A stretch of DNA of 64,000 bases. Origin: Cyanobium sp. PCC 7001. Lineage in GTDB: Bacteria; Cyanobacteriota; Cyanobacteriia; PCC-6307; Cyanobiaceae. Shown piece by piece: positions 27,439-37,936 of the stretch. The stretch lies in assembly GCF_000155635.1 (NCBI RefSeq), contig NZ_DS990556.1:923051-987050 (forward strand). The letters run 5' to 3'. Position numbers and translations under genes: made by a program. Under the pieces are notes generated by a model. It was not told where the DNA came from, searched no databases, and was given only the letters and a program-made list of their open reading frames with translations. How positions within the stretch are numbered: the stretch's first letter is position 1; the number at the start of each line of letters is the position of its first letter.

Positions 27439-27741
27439 CTACAGCGCCTCCCCCACCCCCCGGCCGATCGAGCGGCTGCTGATCTCCGCCAGAAAGGCCA
27501 GCAGCAGGGGATCCAGCCCGCCGCGGCGATGCCAGGCCCTGGCCAGCCGCTCCAGTTCGCCGCGGCGTCGCTGGAGATCCGCCAGTTCAGCGCTCAGCCT
27601 GGCGCGCAGGTGAGGATCCATGCAGCGCTCCAGAGCTCCCGCCAGGCTGCGGCAGCGCTGCCACAGCCGATCAGCCTCCCGGCAGAGGCTGCCGAGCAGG
27701 CTCTCGGAGCAAAGCGAGACGCACGGGCGCTCAGATCCCAT
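27439..27741 (-). CDS. Hypothetical helical protein
   Basis: About 100 residues, predicted almost wholly helical with a coiled-coil-like centre (LRARLSAELADLQRRRGELERLARAW). The frame could start at 27786, but ATG 27741 (MGSERP) is preferred. I do not recognise the family. It is convergent with the ferritin gene, 23 nt away. The even codon pattern and position in an otherwise packed region support a real gene, but no motif confirms it. Confidence 0.5.
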   Translation of the reverse strand: MGSERPCVSLCSESLLGSLCREADRLWQRCRSLAGALERCMDPHLRARLSAELADLQRRRGELERLARAWHRRGGLDPLLLAFLAEISSRSIGRGVGEAL

Positions 27742-27880
27742 GGCGGCGGCAAACGGCCTGAGGGCACCTGATCTGACGGCAATCAACCAACACGGAACGG
27801 GGCAGCAGTGTGGAGGCGCAGCACGCTGAAGGCGCAGCGCTGTGGAAGGACCGGCCGAACCGTACGCGGCCCATGGCCTG

Positions 27881-27905
27881 ATTGCAAGCGATTCTCAATA
27901 GCGTT
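27881..27905. promoter_or_regulatory. Possible Fur-family (Fur/Zur) operator
   Basis: ATTGCAAGCGATTCTCAATA resembles the GCAAxTGATTCTCAATxGC form of Fur boxes. It lies about 75-98 nt before the ArsR-family gene and stands out as AT-rich among GC-rich DNA. Assignment rests on visual similarity only. Confidence 0.35.
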
Positions 27906-27978
27906 ACACGCTGGCACGGTATGCAGCCGCCAGCCGCAGCCCCGATCCATCAGAGTTGCCGGAACCGGTTGTGATGCC

Positions 27979-28320
27979 ATGCCCGTGCTGGAGCCCACCG
28001 CCACCGCCGTGCCCGCCCTGTCGGCCGAAGGGGCCAGGGCCCTGCTCAAGGCCCTGGCCGATCCCCTGCGGCTCCAGGTGATCGAGGCCCTGGGGGCCGG
28101 TGAGCGCTGCGTGTGTGACCTGGGGGCCGATCTGGATCTGGCCCAGTCGAAGCTGTCGTTCCACCTCAAGGTGATGCGGGAGGCGGGGCTGCTGGCGGCG
28201 CGGGAAGAGGGGCGCTGGATCTACTACCGGCTGCGGCCCGAGGCCATCGGCTCTCTGCAGCACTGGCTGGAACAACTCCAGGCCCACAGCCAGCGCCCGG
28301 CTCCACCCTGCGCCGGATAG
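27979..28320 (+). CDS. ArsR/SmtB-family transcriptional regulator
   Basis: A 113-residue winged-helix repressor. ALADPLRLQVIEALGAGERCVCDL leads to the recognition helix LAQSKLSFHLKVMREAGLL and the wing EEGRWIYYRL. The ERCVCDL motif in helix 3 is the trivalent arsenic or antimony site of classical ArsR, rather than the zinc or cadmium sites of SmtB/CadC. The chosen ATG gives a typical length; the frame reaches back to 27808 without conserved sequence. It is convergent with the CDF exporter gene at 28340, which could be a target but has no arsenic link. Confidence 0.85.
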   Translation: MPVLEPTATAVPALSAEGARALLKALADPLRLQVIEALGAGERCVCDLGADLDLAQSKLSFHLKVMREAGLLAAREEGRWIYYRLRPEAIGSLQHWLEQLQAHSQRPAPPCAG

Positions 28321-28339
28321 GGGCCAGGCCCGGGCTGGT

Positions 28340-29299
28340 TCAGCCGTTCCGCCCGCTGGCCCATGGGTCACGGCCTTGCTCAGGCGCTTCCAGTTCCAGG
28401 GTGGTGTGTCCCACCCCCAGGTCCTCCAGCCGCTGCCGGGCCTCCCGCAGCAGCTCCCGGTCGGGCCGTCGCGCCGGATCCCGCTGCAGGTGGGCGGTGA
28501 GAGCCACCGCCGAGGTGCTCATGCTCCACACGTGCACGTGGTGCACCCGCTCCACCCCCTCCAGCGACAGCAGCGCCGCCTCGATCGCCCCCAGATCCAC
28601 GCCGCGGGGCACCGCATCCAGCAGCAGCGCGCCGGACTCCAGCAGCAGGCCCCAGCCACTCCAGAGCACCGCCAGACCCACGCCGATGGCAGCCAGGGCG
28701 TCCAGCCGGTCCCAGCCGGTGAGCTGGATCAGCAGCGCGCTGATCAGCACCGCCGCCGACACCGCCGCATCGGTGATCAGGTGCAGCACCGCGGCCCGGC
28801 GGTTGAGGTCGTGCTGATGGCCGTGGCCGAACAGGCGGGCTGAGGCCAGGTTGATCACAAGCCCCGCCAGGGCCGCCCAGGCCACCGGTGCCGCATGGAT
28901 CTCGGCGGTGCGTCCCAGCCGCTGCACCCCTTCCACCACCACCACCCCGCCCGCTGCCAGCACCAGGGCGGCATTGGCAAGGGACGCGAACTGGGTGCTG
29001 CGCCGGTAGCCGTAGGTGAAACGCCGGGTGGCCGGCCGCAGGGCCAGCCGTTCGGCCGCCCAGCCCAGGGCCAGCCCCAGCACATCCCCGAGGTTGTGCA
29101 GGGCATCGCCGATCAGGGCCAGGGAGCCGAAGCCGAAGCCCACCACCAGCTGCACCACCACCAGGCCGGTGTTCAGCAGCACACTCCAGCGGAAGGGGGC
29201 GTTGTCGGTCTGAACATGCGCTTGAGCGTGCGCATGAGCGTGCGCGTGGCTGTGGGAGTGGCTGTGGGATTCGGAGGTGGAGTGGGAGTGCGGGGGCAT
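28340..29299 (-). CDS. Cation diffusion facilitator (CzcD/ZitB-like zinc exporter)
   Basis: A 319-residue inner-membrane metal/proton antiporter. The N-terminal 30 residues hold a His-rich stretch (HSHSTSESHSHSHSHAHAHA). TM2 contains IGDALHNLGDVLGL and TM5 contains LHLITDAAVSAAVL; the two HxxxD pairs match the HD-HD tetrahedral site typical of zinc exporters. The His-rich loop normally between TM4 and TM5 is short (FGHGHQHD). The cytoplasmic C-terminal domain (VHHVHVWSMSTSAVALTAHL) is present. It is divergent from the Crp-family gene. Confidence 0.92.
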   Translation of the reverse strand: MPPHSHSTSESHSHSHSHAHAHAHAQAHVQTDNAPFRWSVLLNTGLVVVQLVVGFGFGSLALIGDALHNLGDVLGLALGWAAERLALRPATRRFTYGYRRSTQFASLANAALVLAAGGVVVVEGVQRLGRTAEIHAAPVAWAALAGLVINLASARLFGHGHQHDLNRRAAVLHLITDAAVSAAVLISALLIQLTGWDRLDALAAIGVGLAVLWSGWGLLLESGALLLDAVPRGVDLGAIEAALLSLEGVERVHHVHVWSMSTSAVALTAHLQRDPARRPDRELLREARQRLEDLGVGHTTLELEAPEQGRDPWASGRNG

Positions 29300-29350
29300 G
29301 GGCTGCGGATCCGGCCGGAATGATCGTCGCCGCGACGCTGGCCAGCCGGG

Positions 29351-29379
29351 GCTAACCAACTCTTAAACAACGCACTACC
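29351..29379 (+). promoter_or_regulatory. Candidate Pho box before the Crp-phoB-phoR genes
   Basis: GCTAACCA at 29351 and CTTAAACA at 29362 form two CTTAACCT-like octamers 11 bp apart, the spacing of the known cyanobacterial Pho box. A weaker third (CACTACCG) follows at 29373. It sits in the gap between the divergent CDF and Crp-family genes, 64-92 nt before the latter. Confidence 0.45.
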
Positions 29380-29442
29380 GCACCTTGATCTCCGGCCCCG
29401 CCGTTGTCCATAGCGTCATGGCGCCCTCCGGCTGCTCCGCCC

Positions 29443-30075
29443 ATGGTGTTCACACCCTCCCAGGCCGCGGATCAGCGCGAGGGATTCAGGCAGTGGCTCG
29501 AGGACAGCTACGCCCGGCGGCAGCTGGTGCACCTGCCGGCGGGCAGCACCGTGCCCCTGCTGCGTCGCAACGTGTGGGTGGTGGTGCGCGGCATGGTGAA
29601 GCTCAGCACCATCTCCTTCCAGGGGGATGCGCTGATGCTGGGGCTGGCCGGAGCGAACGAGCCCTTCGGGGATCCCCTCAGCAGCCAGCCCAGCTACGAA
29701 GCCACCACCATGGTGGACACCGATCTGCTCTGCCTCGGCTGCGATGAGATCCTGACCGCTCCCCATCTGGCCTTCGGCCTGCTGCAGGGCCTGGCCGCCC
29801 GCTACCGCCAGAGTGAGGCGATGCTGGCCCTGCTGGGGTTGCGCCGCATCGAAGACCGGCTGCGGGGCTTCCTCGAACTGCTGGCCGAGGAGTACGGCCA
29901 GCCCTGTGAGCTGGGGCTGCGGCTGCCCCTGCGGCTCACCCACCACGACCTGGCCAGCGCCCTGAGCACCACCCGCGTCACCATCACCCGGGTACTGGGA
30001 CAGCTGCGCAGCAGCGGCTGGCTCACCCTGGATGCGGAGCGTCATCTGGTTCTGGCGCACCAGCCCCTGGGTTGA
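29443..30075 (+). CDS. Crp/Fnr-family transcriptional regulator (PtrA-like by context)
   Basis: A 210-residue protein with an N-terminal cyclic-nucleotide-binding-type barrel (VHLPAGSTVPLL ... VVVRGMVKLSTISFQGDALMLGL). The C-terminal winged helix has LTHHDLASALSTTRVTITRVLGQLRSSGWL. It precedes phoB-phoR with a 77-nt gap. In marine Synechococcus WH8102 the Crp-family gene ptrA adjoins phoB-phoR and controls the phosphate-stress response; gene order is not identical here, so orthology is inference. A candidate Pho box lies upstream. Confidence 0.82.
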   Translation: MVFTPSQAADQREGFRQWLEDSYARRQLVHLPAGSTVPLLRRNVWVVVRGMVKLSTISFQGDALMLGLAGANEPFGDPLSSQPSYEATTMVDTDLLCLGCDEILTAPHLAFGLLQGLAARYRQSEAMLALLGLRRIEDRLRGFLELLAEEYGQPCELGLRLPLRLTHHDLASALSTTRVTITRVLGQLRSSGWLTLDAERHLVLAHQPLG

Positions 30076-30152
30076 TGCGCCCACCAGGCCTGCGTCAGGC
30101 CGTCCGTCCGCCCGGCTTCTGGGGAGCCCAGGCCCCGGGTGAGAATGGCACC

Positions 30153-30869
30153 ATGCGCGCGCGCCTCCTGGTCGTCGAAGACGACGAGACCATCCGCGAA
30201 ACCCTGCAGGAAGCCCTGGAGCTGGAGGGCTTCAGTGTCACGGCCTGCGCCAATGGCCGCGACGCCCTCAATGCCCTGCAGCGCAGTGCCAGGCCCCAGC
30301 CCGGCAGGGACGATCCCGGCGAGGGTTTCGCCCTGGTGGTGCTCGACCTGATGCTGCCGGGGCTGGGCGGACTCGACGTCTGCCGGGCCCTGCGCGCCGC
30401 CAGCAATTTCACCCCGATCCTGGTGGTGAGCGCCCGGGACAGCGAGACCGACCGGGTGCTGGGCCTTGAGGTGGGCGCCGACGACTACCTGGTGAAGCCC
30501 TTCGGAATGCGCGAGCTCGTGGCCCGCTGCCGGGCCCTGCTACGGCGCAGCGCCAGCCAGGGAGCGGCCGAGAAGGTGCTGGAGCACGCCAACATCAAGC
30601 TCTATCAGGAGGAATGCCGGGTCACCCGCGATGGGTTGCCGGTGAACCTCTCCCCGAAGGAGTACCGCCTGCTGGAGCTGTTCATGCAGCATCCCCGCCG
30701 AGTCTGGAGCCGCGACAAGCTGCTCGAGCACGTGTGGGGCGTGGACTACTTCGGCGACAGCAAGACCGTGGATGTCCACATCCGCTGGCTGCGGGAGAAG
30801 ATCGAGGAGGAACCCTCTGCGCCCTGCCATCTGGTCACCGTGCGTGGCTTCGGCTACCGCTTTGGCTGA
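30153..30869 (+). CDS. phoB: OmpR-family response regulator, PhoB-like
   Basis: The 238-residue regulator has an intact receiver: acidic pair in VVEDDET, phospho-acceptor Asp65 in VVLDLMLPGLGG and Lys115 in YLVKPFGM. The DNA-binding domain ends with HLVTVRGFGYRFG. It binds direct-repeat Pho boxes when phosphorylated. The frame extends upstream to 30072, overlapping the Crp gene end, but ATG 30153 gives the normal start. The kinase gene begins 31 nt downstream. The phosphate genes in this region support the PhoB assignment over other OmpR regulators. Confidence 0.82.
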   Translation: MRARLLVVEDDETIRETLQEALELEGFSVTACANGRDALNALQRSARPQPGRDDPGEGFALVVLDLMLPGLGGLDVCRALRAASNFTPILVVSARDSETDRVLGLEVGADDYLVKPFGMRELVARCRALLRRSASQGAAEKVLEHANIKLYQEECRVTRDGLPVNLSPKEYRLLELFMQHPRRVWSRDKLLEHVWGVDYFGDSKTVDVHIRWLREKIEEEPSAPCHLVTVRGFGYRFG

Positions 30870-30900
30870 GTCCGCCGGCGGCCATCGCCCACCGGGCTCC

Positions 30901-32058
30901 ATGGCGGGCTCCCTGGGGCTGGGCCGCTGGTGGAGGCGTGCCGGCAATGGCGGCGGCGGCCCCAGCGCGCGCCAGCTGCTGCGCTGGATGGATGCGTCCC
31001 CCATGGGCTGGGTGCTGCTCGATCCGGAGGAGCGGATCCAGCACATCAGCCCCCTGGCCGAGCGGATCCTCTGCCGCGAGCGGGGCCGGCAGGAAGGAAG
31101 CCAGCGGGTGGCCGGCAACCCCATCACTGCCATCTGCGACGATCCCGGTCTGCTGGGCTCCATCGCCCTGGCGCAGCGCCAGGGGCGGCGGCAACGGCTG
31201 GAATGGCGCTACGGCGGTGAGGACTTCGATCTGGCGGTGGTGCCGGGTCTCGATGGCTGGCTCGCGGTGCAACTGCAGAGCCGCCGCTCGCTGGAGGCCC
31301 AGCTGGAGCAACAGGAGCGGTGGGTGAGCGACGTGGCCCACGAGCTCAAGACCCCACTCACGGCCCTGCTGCTGGTGGGCGACAGCCTGGCCGCCCAGGT
31401 GAACGACCGCAATGCGCGGCTGGTGGAGCGGCTGCAGCGGGAACTGCGGCGGCTCCAGGACCTTGTGGTGAACCTGCTGGAACTGTCGCGGCTGGAGAAC
31501 ACCCTGCCCGGCCAGGGTCTGCGGGTGGACGGGGTGGATCTCGTGCAGCTGGTGGAGCAGGTGTGGCTGGGTCTGAGACCCCTGGCCGACCAGCGGGGCA
31601 TCGCGCTCACGCTGCTGGCCGGGGAAGAGGGCTCGGGCGCCGGATACGCGATCCGGGGCGACGGGGCGCGGCTGCACCGGGCGGTGCTGAACCTGCTGGA
31701 CAACGCCCTGCGGTTCAGTCCCGACGGGGAGGCGGTGGAGGTGGCCCTGGCCGGCCGCGGTGGCTGGTGCCAACTCAGCGTGCGTGATGCCGGGCCGGGC
31801 CTCAGCGAGGACGACCTCACCCACATGTTCGAGCGCTTCTACCGCGGCGACAGCGCCCGCGCCCGGCACGAGGACGCCGGCAGCCGCGGTGGTGGCGGGG
31901 GCAGCGGCAGCGGTCTGGGCCTGGCGATCGTGCAGCAGATCGCCGTGAGCCATGGCGGCAGGGTTCAGGCCAGCAACCATCCCGATGGCGGTGCGTTGCT
32001 GGAGCTGATCCTGCCGCGGGAACCGAGCACCCTCACGCCCCGAGCGGGGGAGCGCTGA
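30901..32058 (+). CDS. phoR: Sensor histidine kinase, PhoR/SphS-like
   Basis: A 385-residue kinase. A PAS-like segment (WVLLDPEERIQHISPLAERIL) precedes the DHp helix with His147 in VSDVAHELKTPLTALLL. The ATPase domain carries the N-box AVLNLLDNALRFSPDG, G1 RDAGPGLSEDD, an unusually long Gly/Ser-rich lid and G2 SGLGLAIV. No transmembrane segment is visible, so membrane association, if any, must be indirect. It is paired with phoB 31 nt upstream and should phosphorylate it under phosphate limitation. Confidence 0.85.
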   Translation: MAGSLGLGRWWRRAGNGGGGPSARQLLRWMDASPMGWVLLDPEERIQHISPLAERILCRERGRQEGSQRVAGNPITAICDDPGLLGSIALAQRQGRRQRLEWRYGGEDFDLAVVPGLDGWLAVQLQSRRSLEAQLEQQERWVSDVAHELKTPLTALLLVGDSLAAQVNDRNARLVERLQRELRRLQDLVVNLLELSRLENTLPGQGLRVDGVDLVQLVEQVWLGLRPLADQRGIALTLLAGEEGSGAGYAIRGDGARLHRAVLNLLDNALRFSPDGEAVEVALAGRGGWCQLSVRDAGPGLSEDDLTHMFERFYRGDSARARHEDAGSRGGGGGSGSGLGLAIVQQIAVSHGGRVQASNHPDGGALLELILPREPSTLTPRAGER

Positions 32059-32092
32059 TCAATCCGGGCTCAGCCAAGCGCTCAGCCAGGGC

Positions 32093-33016
32093 TCAACGCA
32101 CGCTCACCTCCACCACCCGGCCACCCAGGCGGTTCACCCGCTGCAGGGCCTCGTTCATGCGGGTGAAGGGCACGCGGATCACGGTTTCGGCGGTGCGGGA
32201 GTAGGCGTTGTTGGCCACGCCGGTCACCAGCAGGGTCACCAGGCGGCCGCTGCTGCTGTCGGAACCCCTGGCGCCGGCCATCACCGGCAGGCCGTTGATG
32301 CGGTCGGTGCGCTCGGTGTTGAACACGGCAGCGGGGGCTTCACCGCCATCGCTGGCATACGCACCGGAGCCCACCGAAGAGCGGAAGTAGGCCGGACCGG
32401 AGCTGGGCGGATTCACCGCCACGGGGCGGTTGCGATGCACCACCCGGTTGAGGCGGGACTGCACACCGGCGGAGTCGCCCTTCACCGAGGCCGCCGCACC
32501 CCGGGCCAGCTGGAACACCCAGGAGAACTGGCGGCCCTGCTGGCCCGGGGAATAGTCCCAGCCATGGATGTAGGGCACCACATCCTGACCGAAACGGTGC
32601 TGGTATTCATCGCTGTCGACATAGGAGTCGATCTCGGCGTCGTAGCCCTGGTCCTGCAGGATGGTGAAGTGATCCAGCATCTCCTGACTGTTGTTGGGCG
32701 CCCGCCCCAGCAGATGCTTGAAGTTCAGCTCGATGAAGCGGTAGGGGTTGCAGTTCTCGAAGAACTTCTCCTTGTAGAGGCCGCTCTTGGCCACCAGCCG
32801 CACGAACTCACGCACGCTCAGATCGCCATTGCGGAACAGGGATTCCAGCCCCTCGAGCCGCTCGCTCTTCATGATGTACTGGTTGCCCAGCACCTGCTGG
32901 TAAACGGCGCGGATGATGGTGGCGCGGTCATCCTCACTGGCGTGGGCCCAGTTTTCCTTGTTGCGGGCGCCTGCGAAGCGTTCAATCCCCAGAACGGGGG
33001 CCTTGACCAGAGCCAT
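32093..33016 (-). CDS. Phycobilisome rod linker with C-terminal CpcD domain
   Basis: A 307-residue linker. Residues about 20-165 form the PBS-linker domain (IIRAVYQQVLGNQYIM, FVRLVAKSGLYKEKFF, IELNFKHLLGRAPNN). Residues about 245-307 form a CpcD/FNR-type capping domain ending in EALQRVNRLGGRVVEVSV. This two-domain plan belongs to rod linkers such as CpcC, CpeC or MpeC rather than to CpcG. No phycobiliprotein genes are adjacent, so it stands outside the rod operon. About 130 nt upstream is an AT-rich stretch near 33160-33176 that could hold its promoter. Confidence 0.87.
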   Translation of the reverse strand: MALVKAPVLGIERFAGARNKENWAHASEDDRATIIRAVYQQVLGNQYIMKSERLEGLESLFRNGDLSVREFVRLVAKSGLYKEKFFENCNPYRFIELNFKHLLGRAPNNSQEMLDHFTILQDQGYDAEIDSYVDSDEYQHRFGQDVVPYIHGWDYSPGQQGRQFSWVFQLARGAAASVKGDSAGVQSRLNRVVHRNRPVAVNPPSSGPAYFRSSVGSGAYASDGGEAPAAVFNTERTDRINGLPVMAGARGSDSSSGRLVTLLVTGVANNAYSRTAETVIRVPFTRMNEALQRVNRLGGRVVEVSVR

Positions 33017-33281
33017 GGGCGGAGGGGGGCGAAGGGCAGTTGTCGGGAAGGGAAAGGCAGCAACCCGCCGCCTGATCCGGCACCCGGACGGGGTGCCAAG
33101 AGGCGATGCGGTGCGCGAGGCGACGCTACGGGGAGTCAAGGCCCGTGCTGCGCAGATTCATTGAATATTTATGTTCGTGTGAAGAGCCATGAACTTGGTG
33201 GACAAACCTTCGCCCATGCGGTTGTCCCATCCCGGCCTGACTAGGGTGGACCCGAAGACACCAAGCGGATGACACGCGGTG

Positions 33282-33555
33282 ATGCACTTCTGGGCACCGG
33301 ACATCGACCCATCCCATCCGATGGAGTGCACCCACCCTGAGCGCTATGCGATCCAGCGGCTCGACAACGGCAGTTATCTGGCCATCGAAGGCAGCGAGCA
33401 GCGGGTGCACGACGTGGCCGTGGCCAGTGAGGCCTACCTCTTTCACACCCATGAGGCCGCCCTGCGGGCCGCCCAGCAGCTCAACCAGACCGGCCGCGGC
33501 CCGGTGGACGTGGTGAAGATCGAGTGGGAGCCCGATCCCGACCTCACCCCCAGCC

Positions 33556-33566
<11 letters not shown>
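33282..33566 (+). CDS. Small conserved-looking hypothetical protein
   Basis: The product has 94 residues (a GTG one codon upstream is possible). It is mixed alpha/beta and contains [16 protein letters not shown] and a C-terminal VVKIEWEPD. No domain is recognised. Its stop lies within the end of convergent prfC (11-nt overlap). It is divergent from the phycobilisome linker. Confidence 0.65.
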
Positions 33567-35316
<1,750 letters not shown>

Positions 35317-35472
35317 GGCCCCAGCCTGCCAGCCGGTGACGGGGGCAGCCATGGCCCGGAAGGACGGCCAGGGCCCCACCGAGGACGAGGCACTGCGGAT
35401 GGTGCCGCGCAGCCCTTGCTGCCCCCATCGGTGGCGTTATGGTGGCGCTCACCCGACGGCCAGCGACCTTCC

Positions 35473-37890
35473 GTGACCCTGACCCCCACGCGTGCCGGTG
35501 CCAGCGATCAGGCTCCATCTGTCCACGAGAGCGGCATGGCCCCGGAGGGTGCGGCCTCTGCGCGCGCGGCCTCGGCTTCCACCGAGCTCACTTCCACCGA
35601 GCTCAGTGGAGGGTTTCCCGCCACGGCGCCAGCCGCCAATCCCGTCTTCTACCGCACCTATTCCCGCAAGACCTCGAGCGGCCGGGAGAGCTGGCACGAA
35701 GTGGCGGAGCGCAACCTCGAGGGCCTGCGCAAGCTAGGCCACCTGAACGAGGCCGAGGTGCAGCTGCTGCGCCGGATGCAGCAGGAGCAGAAGGCCCTGC
35801 CCTCGGGCCGTTGGCTCTGGATCGGAGGCACCCCCTGGATCGAACAGCCTGAGAACTTCTCCGGGGCCTACAACTGCACGTCCACCAACCTGGTGGACTG
35901 GGAGGCCTTCGGTCTGATGATGGACCTGGCGATGATGGGCTGCGGCACCGGCGCCATCATCGAGCCCCATCTGATCGCCCGCCTGCCGGTGGTGCTCAAC
36001 CGTCTGGTGATCACCGGCGTCACCGACATCGGCTCCACACCACCGGAGGCCCGGCAGGAGCACACCAGCCACACTGTGGACGGCAACCACGTGCACATCA
36101 AGGTGGGGGACACCCGCCGGGGCTGGGTCGACAGCTACCAGCTGCTGCTGGAGCTGTGCAGCGACCAGCGCTTCGGCAGCCCGGAGCAGCCCGGCGAGAT
36201 CCAGGTGAGCGTGGATCTCTCGGATGTGCGTCCCGTGGGCGAAACCCTCAAGGGTTTCGGAGGCATGGCCAACCCGGTGAAGCTCAGGGATCTCTACGGC
36301 CGCGTGGCCCAGATCCTCGCCAAAGCCCTGGGGCGGCAGCTCACGTCGGTGGAGTGCTGCCTGCTGATCGACGAAGCGGCCGTCACGATCGTGGCGGGCA
36401 ACATCCGCCGCAGCGCCGGCATGCGCCAGTTCGCCTCCGACGACAGTGCCGCCGCCACCGCCAAGGACAACCTCTGGCAGCAGGACAGCGACGGCAACTG
36501 GCGCATCGACCCGGAGCGCGATGCCCTGCGCATGGCCAACCACACCCGGGTGTTCCACACCCGGCCCAGCCGCGAGGTGGTGCTGGAGGCGGTGACCAAG
36601 CAGTTCCAGAGCGGTGAGGGCGCCATCCAGTTCGCCCCCGAGGCGATCGCCCGCTCCAACGCCGATCTGCTGCCCACGCCGGAGCTGCGGCAGGAGTTCA
36701 TCGGCATCTACTGCGATCAGGGCCGCGAGCAGGCCGCGGCGTGGCTGCAGCTGCACCATCCGGGCCTCGAGGCCGATGAGCTGGAGCACCGCCTGGGCCG
36801 CTATGGCCTCAATCCCTGCGGCGAGATCCTCGGCGCCGATTTCCACTGCAACCTGGCCGAGATCCATCTCAACCAGATCCATCCCACCGATTTCCAGGCC
36901 CAGGAGGATGCGTTCCGGGCCGGGGGCATCGCCGTGGCCTGCCTCCTCAACCACCGCTTCGAGGTGGAGCGCTACCGCCAGAGCCGGGCCTGGGATCCGA
37001 TCGTGGGGGTGAGCTTCACCGGCCTGTTCGACTTCTTCGTGCATGCCTTCGGCACACCCTGGCTGCGCTGGTGGGAGGCCGGCCGGCCCGACAGCGACGA
37101 AGGCCGGGCGTTCCGCGCCCGCGAAGCCGATTACCTCAGCCGCTGGAAGGCGATCGTGCACGAGGCGGTGTGGGAATACTGCGACCGCCACGGCATCCGC
37201 CGGCCCAACCGCTGCACCACCGTGCAGCCCGCCGGCACCAAGAGCCTGCTCACCGGCGCCTCCCCCGGCTGGCATCCCCCCAAGGCGCAGCGCTTCATCC
37301 GCCGCATCACCTTCCGCAAGAACGATCCGGTGGCTCTGGCCTGCCTGGACTACGGCTACGCGATCGTGCCATCCCAGTCCGACAAGGACGAGCAGGGCCG
37401 GCTGCTGGATGACCCGTTCGATCCCCGCTGCACCGAGTGGCTGGTGGAGATCCCCACCGAAGTGAGCTGGGCCAACATTCCCGGTGCCGATGCGGTGGAG
37501 ATCAACAACTTCTCGGCCCTGGCCCAGTTCGACTTCTACATGCAAGTGCAGCAGCACTACACGGCCCACAACACCTCCGCCACGGTGGAGTTCCGGGAGC
37601 ATGAGATCGAACCACTGGCTGAGGCAATTCACCACGCCATCGACCAAGGGCACGGCTACATCTCCGCCGCCCTGCTGGCCCGCTTCGATGCCAATGCCAC
37701 CTTCCCCCGCCTGCCCTTCGAACCGATCGACCTGGCCACCTACCAGCGGCTGAACAGCGAAGTGGAAGGGCGCCGGCGCACGGCGGACTTCTTCGAGGCC
37801 CTCCAGCGCTACGACGGTGGGGAACTGCAGGAAGCCGGGCCGGCCGGATGCGACTCCGACAAGTGCCTGCTGCCGCTGGCCAAGCCCTGA
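35473..37890 (+). CDS. nrdJ: Adenosylcobalamin-dependent ribonucleoside-triphosphate reductase (class II, monomeric)
   Basis: The 805-residue product makes dNTPs from NTPs without needing oxygen. The catalytic core shows GAYNCTSTNL, MMGCGTGAI, and GLNPCGEILG with the thiyl-radical cysteine and adjacent glutamate. QPAGTKSLLTGASPG is typical of the Lactobacillus leichmannii-type monomer. The C-terminal CDSDKC supplies the shuttle thiols. GTG 35473 is chosen because it starts the chain at TLTPTRAG; ATG 35536 is the next option. Codons upstream of that overlap prfC antisense and are not coding. Confidence 0.96.
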   Translation: MTLTPTRAGASDQAPSVHESGMAPEGAASARAASASTELTSTELSGGFPATAPAANPVFYRTYSRKTSSGRESWHEVAERNLEGLRKLGHLNEAEVQLLRRMQQEQKALPSGRWLWIGGTPWIEQPENFSGAYNCTSTNLVDWEAFGLMMDLAMMGCGTGAIIEPHLIARLPVVLNRLVITGVTDIGSTPPEARQEHTSHTVDGNHVHIKVGDTRRGWVDSYQLLLELCSDQRFGSPEQPGEIQVSVDLSDVRPVGETLKGFGGMANPVKLRDLYGRVAQILAKALGRQLTSVECCLLIDEAAVTIVAGNIRRSAGMRQFASDDSAAATAKDNLWQQDSDGNWRIDPERDALRMANHTRVFHTRPSREVVLEAVTKQFQSGEGAIQFAPEAIARSNADLLPTPELRQEFIGIYCDQGREQAAAWLQLHHPGLEADELEHRLGRYGLNPCGEILGADFHCNLAEIHLNQIHPTDFQAQEDAFRAGGIAVACLLNHRFEVERYRQSRAWDPIVGVSFTGLFDFFVHAFGTPWLRWWEAGRPDSDEGRAFRAREADYLSRWKAIVHEAVWEYCDRHGIRRPNRCTTVQPAGTKSLLTGASPGWHPPKAQRFIRRITFRKNDPVALACLDYGYAIVPSQSDKDEQGRLLDDPFDPRCTEWLVEIPTEVSWANIPGADAVEINNFSALAQFDFYMQVQQHYTAHNTSATVEFREHEIEPLAEAIHHAIDQGHGYISAALLARFDANATFPRLPFEPIDLATYQRLNSEVEGRRRTADFFEALQRYDGGELQEAGPAGCDSDKCLLPLAKP

Positions 37891-37936
37891 ACCTCTGCTG
37901 GGCCGCTCAGGCTCCGGTGTCGTGGGCGGGAGGGGT

